Of a stretch of 64,000 nt of DNA, positions 16,623 through 23,807 are shown piece after piece (within the stretch, counting starts at the first letter, position 1; each line of letters starts with the position of its first letter). The stretch spans positions 1 through 64,000 of the forward strand of contig NZ_JAAZTS010000005.1 in the NCBI RefSeq assembly GCF_019239235.1. Direction: 5' to 3'. The translations under genes and the position numbers were made by a program. This DNA is from Caecibacteroides pullorum (lineage in GTDB: Bacteria; Bacteroidota; Bacteroidia; Bacteroidales; Bacteroidaceae). The notes under the pieces are model-generated. The model was not told the origin of the DNA. It made no database searches and saw only the letters and a list, made by a program, of their open reading frames with translations.

Positions 16623-17300
16623 TTATTTGTTGACTTCCCGTTCAACCAGCTTTATTTTCTCAAGAGTTTTACCCGCTTCGGAAGAGGGGAATAGCGTCAA
16701 CACTTGTTGCAAATAAGCACGGGCTTTAGAATAACCCGAATCAAAAAGTGATGAGAGATTGTTGCGATAACGGGCGTATTGCATACGGGTAGGCGAAGAA
16801 AGCTTCTTGAAGTCTGCCTCTATTTTTTTACGCGCATCCTCAGATTTCAGGAAATAATAACTACCTAAAAAATTACATGCCTGCAAATTATCCGAATCGA
16901 GTGCCACAACTTGCTCATAAGTAGCCTTTGCATCTGCCACCTTTCCACAACGTACTTCCATCTCTGCACATGAAACAAGAACATCCACATTGTCCGGAGT
17001 ATACTGTAATAACTCTTTATAGAACAAATAGGCCTTGGTGTAATTACGAACATCTTTAAAATGCTCAGCCAGCTCGCGAGCAAACTGTGGCGCCGTATTC
17101 TCCGACTTATCCACCTCTGTCCAATAAAACATTTCCGCCTCATGCCCGTCAGCCTGACATGACTGCCGGAAAAGACTTACAGCATACCCCGTTTGCCCCG
17201 AGGCAAGCGCATCAACTACTTTACGCAATAGCACGTCCGCCGATTGGGAAAACATTGTAAGCGGAAACATGCTGAACATGATTAACATCCAGATTTTCAT
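16623..17300 (-). CDS. Exported tetratricopeptide repeat protein
   Basis: The 225-residue protein starts with a signal peptide (MKIWMLIMFSMFPLTMFSQS). It is otherwise helical with TPR-like units such as NYTKAYLFYKELLQYTPDNVDVLV and KVADAKATYEQVVALDSDNLQACNFLGSYYF. It is probably periplasmic or lipid-exposed with a protein-binding role; no enzyme domain is visible. It is convergent to dnaG (41 bases apart). TAATTTTG on this strand at 17359-17352 fits a -7 element, about 55 bases upstream of the start. Base composition is lower in GC than in the preceding 16 kb. Confidence 0.85.
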   Translation of the reverse strand: MKIWMLIMFSMFPLTMFSQSADVLLRKVVDALASGQTGYAVSLFRQSCQADGHEAEMFYWTEVDKSENTAPQFARELAEHFKDVRNYTKAYLFYKELLQYTPDNVDVLVSCAEMEVRCGKVADAKATYEQVVALDSDNLQACNFLGSYYFLKSEDARKKIEADFKKLSSPTRMQYARYRNNLSSLFDSGYSKARAYLQQVLTLFPSSEAGKTLEKIKLVEREVNK

Positions 17301-17436
17301 AAAAAATAGTCAGTTTAGATCCAGTTTCTCTTCCTTTTTTTGGAAGGCCTACAAAATTAGACAATCCGCCTCTAAAAGTCAAGTAAATATTGGACAAATA
17401 TCATTAATAAAATTCTCTCTATTTAGCATTTCTGCC

Positions 17437-17444
17437 TACCTTTG
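17437..17444 (+). promoter_or_regulatory. -7 element before the MATE gene
   Basis: TACCTTTG lies 8 bases before the ATG at 17453, again giving a very short leader. No clear -33 TTTG at the expected distance. Confidence 0.5.
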
Positions 17445-17452
17445 CAAACGCA

Positions 17453-18796
17453 ATGAAAGAGACCGACAAGCAAATACTGAATATAGCCCTTCCGGCTATC
17501 GTATCGAACATTACTGTTCCCCTGCTGGGACTGGTAGACGTCACCATTGTCGGCCATCTAGGCAATGCTGCCTATATCGGCGCCATCGCAGTAGGTGGGA
17601 TGTTATTCAACATCATCTATTGGGTTTTCGCATTTTTGCGCATGGGGACAAGCGGTATGACCGCTCAGCTTTACGGTAAACATTTAGCGGACGAGATTGT
17701 TCAAATGGCAGTCCGTTCCGTTGGCATTGGAATGATGGCCGCCCTTGCCCTCATCATCCTGCAGATTCCGATTAGAGAAGCGGCTTTCTTCTTTATCCAT
17801 CCCACTGAAGAAATTAAAAGACTCGCTACAACCTATTTCCACATCTGCATCTGGGGAGCTCCCGCTACCCTGGGCCTCTATGGACTCACAGGATGGTATA
17901 TCGGGATGCAAAACTCACGCATTCCAATGATCATCGCCATCACACAAAACGTAGTGAACATCATTGCCAGCCTTTGCCTGGTATATATAGGCGGGCTAAA
18001 GGTGGAGGGAGTAGCACTTGGAACCCTAATAGCCCAATATGCAGGTTTCCTGATGGGAATAGGACTATGGATACGACATTATGGCGGTTTATGGAAACAT
18101 TTCAGTAGGAAAGGATTATGGAAACGGCAAGCTATGTGGCATTTTTTTCAAATAAATCGCGACATCTTCTTACGTACACTCTGCCTGGTTGCAGTCACCC
18201 TGTTCTTTACCTCAGCCGGAGCCGAACAAGGAGAAATTATACTAGCCGTCAACACCTTGCTAATGCAATTATTTACACTCTATTCCTATATAATGGACGG
18301 ATTTGCATACGCTGGCGAAGCCCTTATCGGCAAACACATCGGAGCTCAGAACTACCCAGCATACACTTGTACACAGAAACACTTGTTCGTATGGGGAGGC
18401 ATCATGGCTTTATTGTTCACCATCGCCTACGCCACAGGCGGCAATACATTCCTAGCCTTGTTAACTGATGAGACAGAAGTGATAGAAGCTTCCGAAAACT
18501 ATCTGGGATGGGCCTTGGTTATTCCGATAGCCGGCATGGCTGCTTTTATTTGGGACGGAATCTACATAGGTGCTACCAACACAAAAGGAATGCTACAATC
18601 CATGGCAATAGCAGCTGGCTGCTTCTTCCTTCTGTATTATGCCTTGTATCATACCTGGGGAAACCATGCCCTCTGGCTGGCCTTCCTAACTTATTTAAGC
18701 GTACGAGGTATCGTACAAACGTTCCTTAGCCGGCAAATGACACGCCAAGCGTTCCTTTCTCACGAACTTACTCCACACGATCCGTCGGATAATTGA
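17453..18796 (+). CDS. MATE family efflux transporter
   Basis: The 447-residue protein has twelve predicted hydrophobic helices and the MATE pattern: an N-terminal ALPAIVSNITVPLLGLVDV, then VGGMLFNIIYWVFAFLRMG, and the duplicated half starting around residue 235. It resembles the DinF branch, which exports cationic compounds or lipid-linked molecules using Na+ or H+ gradients. The substrate is not predictable. Its 3' end overlaps the end of the convergent helicase gene by 29 bases. Confidence 0.93.
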   Translation: MKETDKQILNIALPAIVSNITVPLLGLVDVTIVGHLGNAAYIGAIAVGGMLFNIIYWVFAFLRMGTSGMTAQLYGKHLADEIVQMAVRSVGIGMMAALALIILQIPIREAAFFFIHPTEEIKRLATTYFHICIWGAPATLGLYGLTGWYIGMQNSRIPMIIAITQNVVNIIASLCLVYIGGLKVEGVALGTLIAQYAGFLMGIGLWIRHYGGLWKHFSRKGLWKRQAMWHFFQINRDIFLRTLCLVAVTLFFTSAGAEQGEIILAVNTLLMQLFTLYSYIMDGFAYAGEALIGKHIGAQNYPAYTCTQKHLFVWGGIMALLFTIAYATGGNTFLALLTDETEVIEASENYLGWALVIPIAGMAAFIWDGIYIGATNTKGMLQSMAIAAGCFFLLYYALYHTWGNHALWLAFLTYLSVRGIVQTFLSRQMTRQAFLSHELTPHDPSDN

Positions 18797-20186
18797 CCAA
18801 GTAAATCGTCCCCGTAGCTCGGGTAAAAGCCGTATAAAGCCAACGGAAATAGTCTGGTGTCAGATGGTCATCCGTAATATATCCCTGGTCCAAAAATACA
18901 TTTTTCCATTGACCACCCTGCGCTTTGTGACAAGTCACCGCATAAGCATACTTCACCTGCAAAGCGTTATAATAAGGATCAGCCTTCATTTTCTTCATCC
19001 GCTCCTTCTTCAAAGGTACGTCAACATAGTCTTCTAGTACACTCTGAAAAAGCCGTTCATTGTCTTCACGTGACAAGGCTGGTGCATCGCTATGTAACGT
19101 ATCAAGTAACAATCGAGTTTCCAATTCGACATCCTGCCTATCGGGGAAAGACAGCAAAACATCCGCAAAACGGAAACCGTACATTTCCGTCGTACGTCTC
19201 ACGCGACGCACAATCGCTATCTCTCCATTGGCTATGAAATCCAATTCTTTTTCTTTCTCAGTCCAATAATAATTATTCTTGGCTACCATCAAAAGGTCTC
19301 CTCCTTCCAGTTCCTCCTCGCGCCACAAAATTTGTGACCGTATACCTTGATTATAAATATTTGCCCGTTTATTAGAACGACAAATGACAATCGTCTCATC
19401 TATACCATCCTGATCATAGCAGGTCGACAAAGCATCAATCAATTCATTACCAGGAAGCATTTTGACATCGGGAAAACAAGATACCCGTACAGGCGGTAAT
19501 GTATACATGGAATCTTCCGCTATAAGTCTACGCAGCCGGGTAGCATTCCACAAAATGCCCGATTGCTGTTCCTGACGAACGACTTGTGTTAAATCGGCTT
19601 CAACAACTTCCAAGCCATAGCCCCTCAATGCCTCTGCAAACAAGGCCGGACTGAGCTCTTCACCCACAGGGGGCAACTGTGCCGTATCTCCCATCAACAA
19701 CAAACGACACCCTTCCCCAGAATAGACAAACTGTACCAAATCATCAAGCAGGCGTCCCGTCCCAAACATCGTCCCCGAAAGTCCTTCATTGGAAATCATT
19801 GAAGCCTCATCCACGATATATAAAGTATGCGTTGTCAGATTGTCATTCAAATCAAAATTTCCACCTTCGCCAGAAAAGGCTCGTTGCCTGTATATCTTCT
19901 TATGAATCGTAAATGCCGGATGTCCCGCATAAGCAGAGAAAACCTTGGCAGCCCGCCCAGTAGGTGCCAAAAGCATAACCTTCTGCTCAAGCTTATCTAA
20001 GGTCCTAACCAGCGCTCCAATTAGAGAAGTCTTTCCCGTACCTGCATAACCACGTAGCAGAAATGCAATATCCTTCTCTCTTGAACACAGAAACTGCGAC
20101 AACATTTTTAGCGTATTTTCTTGCTCTACAGTTGGCTGGTAAGGAAAATTTTCCTTAATTTGCCTTTCTAAATAGTTATTTATCAT
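18768..20186 (-). CDS. RecD-like superfamily 1 DNA helicase
   Basis: The 472-residue protein is an SF1B helicase. It has Walker A GYAGTGKT (46-53), APTGRAAKV (motif Ia), IVDEASMI (Walker B/motif II) and MGDTAQLPPVG (motif III). The UvrD_C_2 region has YAVTCHKAQGGQWKNV and WLYTAFTRAT (motifs V-VI). It lacks the RecC-binding part of RecD and the long N-terminal domain of RecD2, so it is a short stand-alone form common in Bacteroidetes. It would move 5' to 3' on DNA in repair or replication restart. The overlap of 29 bases with the MATE gene is tail to tail. Confidence 0.92.
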   Translation of the reverse strand: MINNYLERQIKENFPYQPTVEQENTLKMLSQFLCSREKDIAFLLRGYAGTGKTSLIGALVRTLDKLEQKVMLLAPTGRAAKVFSAYAGHPAFTIHKKIYRQRAFSGEGGNFDLNDNLTTHTLYIVDEASMISNEGLSGTMFGTGRLLDDLVQFVYSGEGCRLLLMGDTAQLPPVGEELSPALFAEALRGYGLEVVEADLTQVVRQEQQSGILWNATRLRRLIAEDSMYTLPPVRVSCFPDVKMLPGNELIDALSTCYDQDGIDETIVICRSNKRANIYNQGIRSQILWREEELEGGDLLMVAKNNYYWTEKEKELDFIANGEIAIVRRVRRTTEMYGFRFADVLLSFPDRQDVELETRLLLDTLHSDAPALSREDNERLFQSVLEDYVDVPLKKERMKKMKADPYYNALQVKYAYAVTCHKAQGGQWKNVFLDQGYITDDHLTPDYFRWLYTAFTRATGTIYLVNYPTDRVE

Positions 20187-20238
20187 TTTCGTATGAGAAA
20201 AAAGTAACGGGAACTATCGTTTTTAAATTTATTTCTCT

Positions 20239-20246
20239 TATTTTTG
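20239..20246 (+). promoter_or_regulatory. -7 element before the hypothetical/rsmD operon
   Basis: TATTTTTG at this position matches TAnnTTTG and precedes the ATG at 20283 by 36 bases. It excludes an in-frame start near 20244. Confidence 0.5.
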
Positions 20247-20282
20247 CGGTGCGAATATAATAAACTAAAAAACATATTTATC

Positions 20283-20969
20283 ATGAAAACAGTATTTAAC
20301 ATCGTTTTAGGCTTGTGTGCCTTAGCATTGGTCTATATCTGCTATGCCAGCATTATGGGGCCGATCAATTTCGAAAAAGCAGAGAAGATCAGAGAGCAAG
20401 CAGTTATTGCCCGTCTGATAGACATCCGCAAAGCTCAGACTGAATACCGCAACTTGAACAACTTGCAGTATACACCCAGCTTTGACACGCTGATTCACTT
20501 TGTGAAGACTGCCAAACTGCCTTTTATTTATAAGAAAGGTGAGCTGACCGATAAGCAGATGGAAGACGGTCTGACAGAAAAGAAGGCTGTCAGCATCATC
20601 AACAAAGCTAAAAAGACTGGTAACTATGCTGAAGTAAAAAAATGGGGATTGGAAAACTTTGAGCGTGATACTTTGTGGACTGCCGTATTGGATACAATTT
20701 TCCCCAAAGGCTTCAATCCTGATTCTATGAGATATGTACCTTATGGAAACGGTGCACAGTTTGAAATGGCCATCAAGAACGATACAGCCAAATCGGGTGC
20801 TCCTTTCTGTCTGCTCGAAGTTAAGACTCCGTACACTGTTTACCTGAATGGTTTGGATCCTCAGGAAATCGCCAACAAGATTGACCTTCAGACTAAATTG
20901 GGCAAATACGCAGGTCTGATGATTGGTAGCTTGGAAACTGCAAACAACAACGCAGGTAACTGGGAATAA
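20283..20969 (+). CDS. Conserved hypothetical, single N-terminal membrane helix
   Basis: I do not recognise a named family. The 228-residue protein has one N-terminal hydrophobic helix (about residues 4-24, VFNIVLGLCALALVYICYAS), then a charged helix with IRKAQTEYRN (about 49-58) and a mixed alpha/beta domain to the end. A short hydrophobic anchor leading into an amphipathic helix recalls type IV pilin-like proteins, but there is no prepilin peptidase site (G-F-x4-E), so I do not call it a pilin. It lies 17 bases upstream of a DUF3822-like gene and rsmD, probably in one operon. The N terminus suggests the domain is outside the cytoplasm. Confidence 0.8.
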   Translation: MKTVFNIVLGLCALALVYICYASIMGPINFEKAEKIREQAVIARLIDIRKAQTEYRNLNNLQYTPSFDTLIHFVKTAKLPFIYKKGELTDKQMEDGLTEKKAVSIINKAKKTGNYAEVKKWGLENFERDTLWTAVLDTIFPKGFNPDSMRYVPYGNGAQFEMAIKNDTAKSGAPFCLLEVKTPYTVYLNGLDPQEIANKIDLQTKLGKYAGLMIGSLETANNNAGNWE

Positions 20970-20986
20970 TCTTCCTGATTCTATAT

Positions 20987-21766
20987 ATGATAGAGAAACT
21001 TGATTTCAGTAAATCAAAGCAATATACATTATCCATCCGTCTTAGTACGGATGGATTTTCTTTTTCTGTACTCAACCCATTGGAAGAGAACGGATATGCA
21101 ATTTATGAATATTCCCTTAACGAAGGATCATCCTTAACAGCGAACCTTAAACAAGTGTTCAAAGAAAAGGAATGGCTGAACCTTCCCTATCGACGCATCA
21201 ATATTCTGATAGCTAATAACCGCTTCACTTTCATTCCATTGGAATATTTCGAGGATGAGCAAGCTGAAACCATTTTCTATCATAATTTTTCCACACAAGA
21301 AAACGAAATAATACGATATAACATCCTTCATAGAAATGATACGGTAGTCGTATTCGGTATGGACAAAAGCGTTTATACTTTCTTGTGCGACCAATATCCC
21401 GAAGCACACTTCTATTCCCAAGCCAGTATATTTATTGAATATTTCTTTTCGAAAAGCAGGCTGGGAAACAACCAGAAAATGTATGTTAACCTACGGGAAA
21501 ATGCGACGGACGTTTATGCTTTTGAGCGTAACCGATTATTATTAGCTAACTCTTTTTCATGCAAAGCAGCATCGGACCGTCTCTACTACGTACTTTACAT
21601 CTGGAAACAACTGGGATTCGACCAGGAACGCGACGAGCTTCATCTGACTGGATTATTAGCCTCTAAAGAGCCTTTACTGAGAGAATTAAGAAAATATATA
21701 CGACAGGTCTTTATAACCAACCCTGCCACTAACCTTGACCTACAAGCCATCACCCAATGCGAGTAA
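20987..21766 (+). CDS. DUF3822-like protein
   Basis: The 259-residue protein has the layout of a Bacteroidetes-restricted family that sits next to rsmD. It starts IEKLDFSKSKQYTLSIRLSTDGFSF, a beta-strand pattern recalling an actin-like ATPase fold. It continues through VVFGMDKSVYTFLCDQY and NLRENATDVYAFERN to a C-terminal helix. Function is unknown; the fold suggestion is weak. No signal peptide is present. Its last 10 bases overlap the rsmD start, consistent with translational coupling. Confidence 0.8.
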   Translation: MIEKLDFSKSKQYTLSIRLSTDGFSFSVLNPLEENGYAIYEYSLNEGSSLTANLKQVFKEKEWLNLPYRRINILIANNRFTFIPLEYFEDEQAETIFYHNFSTQENEIIRYNILHRNDTVVVFGMDKSVYTFLCDQYPEAHFYSQASIFIEYFFSKSRLGNNQKMYVNLRENATDVYAFERNRLLLANSFSCKAASDRLYYVLYIWKQLGFDQERDELHLTGLLASKEPLLRELRKYIRQVFITNPATNLDLQAITQCE

Positions 21767-22290
21767 TTAGCGGAATATACAAACGACGCCGTTTTGACGT
21801 ACCCCATTCTTTCAAGGCACGTCCCACAACAGATTTTGCCAAAGAAAATTTGTTTAATGTATTGTCTAACTACCTGGATTTTGAAGATAATATACATGCA
21901 CTCGATTTGTTTGCCGGCACTGGCAGCATCAGCCTGGAACTGGTATCACGCGGATGCGACCAAGTAGTCAGCATTGAAAAAGACCGAGATCATCATGCCT
22001 TCATTTGTAAAGTCATGAATGAAGTCAAAACTGACAAATGTATTCCCATCAGAGGAGATGTATTCAAATATATCCAAAGTTGTCACAACCAGTTTGACTT
22101 TATATTTGCGGATCCTCCATATGAGTTGAAGGGGCTGGAAACAATCCCCGACCTGATATTCGAACATGGATTACTCAAAGATGAAGGGCTTTTCGTGTTG
22201 GAACATGGAAAGAAAAACAATTTTGAATCTCATCCCCATTTCATCGAACGACGCGTCTATGGGAGTGTAAACTTCTCATTTTTTCAATAA
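21757..22290 (+). CDS. rsmD: 16S rRNA (guanine(966)-N2)-methyltransferase
   Basis: The 177-residue protein matches RsmD throughout: MRVISGIYKRRRF at the start, then RPTTDFAKENLFNVL. The SAM-binding motif I is ALDLFAGTGSISLELVSRG, and the catalytic motif IV is FADPPYEL. It methylates the exocyclic amine of G966 (E. coli numbering) on 16S rRNA in the assembled small subunit. The ATG lies inside the end of the DUF3822-like gene and gives the normal N terminus. It ends 9 bases before the convergent cardiolipin synthase gene. Confidence 0.94.
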   Translation: MRVISGIYKRRRFDVPHSFKARPTTDFAKENLFNVLSNYLDFEDNIHALDLFAGTGSISLELVSRGCDQVVSIEKDRDHHAFICKVMNEVKTDKCIPIRGDVFKYIQSCHNQFDFIFADPPYELKGLETIPDLIFEHGLLKDEGLFVLEHGKKNNFESHPHFIERRVYGSVNFSFFQ

Positions 22291-22298
22291 AATCTTGG

Positions 22299-23738
22299 TC
22301 ACAACAATGGAGCCAATAAACGAACCAGACTTTCCAAAGCTTTTCTATACCAAGGACGTTTAGCCCAAGTTTTCAAATGTAATTGTACACAATCGCGTTG
22401 ATCCTGTAAAAAGATCTCACGCATCAACAAAGCTGTCTCTACATCATAAATAAAGGCATTTACCTCAAAATTGTGTTCGAAGCTCCTGAAGTCCATGTTG
22501 GTGGATCCCACTGTAGACAATGCGTCATCAGACACCATCAATTTGGAATGGAGAAAACCTTTTTTGTAAAAATAGACTTTTACACCTGCTGCCAGAATTT
22601 CATTCAAATAGGAGCAAGATGCCAAATGAATAATACGCGCATCAGCCTTCTGCGGAAGCATCAACCGCACGTCCACACCAGCCAAAGCAGCTGTACGCAA
22701 CGCAACAAGAATAGAATCCGTCGGCAGGAAATAAGGCGTTTGAATATAAAAATATTTTTTAGCACAACCGATAGCCATCACCAACCCTTGCATGATCTCA
22801 TTCCAAGGCCCTACCGGTTCACTCGTTACAATCTGTACCAACGATGTACCGCAAGGCTGTAATTTGGGAAAATATCGGGCAGCAGTCATCAAAGTACAAT
22901 CTACAAAATACCAGTCAAGCAAGAAAGTTGTCTGCAACCCATGTACAGCCTTACCTTCTACCAGCAAGTGCGTATCTCGCCACACGCCCCATGGAACCCC
23001 TTTCACATAGCGTTCCGCCAGGTTCATACCCCCAATAAATCCAATACGCCCGTCTATGACTACAACTTTTCTATGGTTTCGGTAATTAACTTTACTAGTA
23101 AATAAAGGGAAACGGACTTTCAAGAAGCTACGGACATCAACACCCGCTTCACGCATTTCTTCATAAAAACGATTGGGAACATGCCAACAGCCTACATCAT
23201 CGTAAAGTAACCTAACTTCTACACCGCTCTGTGCCTTCTCTATCAATACATCCCGTATCATGCGTCCTACGGCATCATCCTCAAAAATATAAAACTCCAG
23301 ATGGATGTGATGAACAGCCTTCTGAAGTTCCCGCAAAAGAGCCTGCAACATCGCATATCCTGAGGTAAAAGTTTCGATCCGATTGCCATCGAAAGGAAGA
23401 GATTGATTTGTATTTCGGAATAAAGATATCAATCGGCTATAAGCCAAAGGCAAGGAACTGGAAGTCTGGGACATATACTCCAGTAACGGTTTTTTCTGCA
23501 AGCTATTATAACCTTTGCGGTTTATTATACGCACATGCCGCTGACTCCGTCCGAAGAAAAAATAAAAAACAAGCCCCACAATGGGCAGAAAAATCAGAAC
23601 CAATATCCAAGCTAAAGTTTTGACAGGATTGCGGTTGTCAAGAACAATCACCAGAATTGTCCCTAACACAACACCGAAATACACTACATCAAAAGTTGCT
23701 GTAGCAATTAGTCCAACTAGAGTACTCCAATCAAACAT
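22299..23738 (-). CDS. cls: Cardiolipin synthase
   Basis: The 479-residue protein has two N-terminal membrane helices (about 5-30 and 38-62), with the FYFFFGR turn typical of Cls. Two phospholipase D catalytic motifs follow: NHRKVVVIDGRIGFIGGMN and LHSKLMVSDDALSTVGSTN (both HxKx4D). It joins two phosphatidylglycerols, or a related pair, to form cardiolipin at the inner membrane. The start codon at 23736-23738 is buried in a 16-bp inverted repeat that also contains the -7 promoter element. This suggests a local control that can be tested. Confidence 0.94.
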   Translation of the reverse strand: MFDWSTLVGLIATATFDVVYFGVVLGTILVIVLDNRNPVKTLAWILVLIFLPIVGLVFYFFFGRSQRHVRIINRKGYNSLQKKPLLEYMSQTSSSLPLAYSRLISLFRNTNQSLPFDGNRIETFTSGYAMLQALLRELQKAVHHIHLEFYIFEDDAVGRMIRDVLIEKAQSGVEVRLLYDDVGCWHVPNRFYEEMREAGVDVRSFLKVRFPLFTSKVNYRNHRKVVVIDGRIGFIGGMNLAERYVKGVPWGVWRDTHLLVEGKAVHGLQTTFLLDWYFVDCTLMTAARYFPKLQPCGTSLVQIVTSEPVGPWNEIMQGLVMAIGCAKKYFYIQTPYFLPTDSILVALRTAALAGVDVRLMLPQKADARIIHLASCSYLNEILAAGVKVYFYKKGFLHSKLMVSDDALSTVGSTNMDFRSFEHNFEVNAFIYDVETALLMREIFLQDQRDCVQLHLKTWAKRPWYRKALESLVRLLAPLL

Positions 23739-23773
23739 TTGTTTTCCATACCATTTATATGGAAAACAAATGT
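23735..23773. repeat. 16-bp perfect inverted repeat over the cls start
   Basis: 23735-23750 is the exact reverse complement of 23758-23773 with a 7-base loop. It covers the cls start codon and the -7 element. It could be an operator or an mRNA hairpin hiding the ribosome site. Confidence 0.8.
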
Positions 23774-23798
23774 AGAAAAAACATTGGGAAAAAGCAAA
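23767..23798 (-). promoter_or_regulatory. Promoter of cls
   Basis: On the minus strand, TTTG (23798-23795), a 20-base spacer and TACATTTG (23774-23767) match the Bacteroidetes promoter. Transcription would begin near 23760, leaving a leader of about 20 bases. Confidence 0.65.
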
Positions 23799-23807
23799 CT
23801 TATTTCA

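Noticed and set aside
20283..20969. Type IV pilin or pseudopilin
   Set aside because: There is a hydrophobic N-terminal helix, but no G-F-x4-E cleavage site and no pilus assembly genes nearby.
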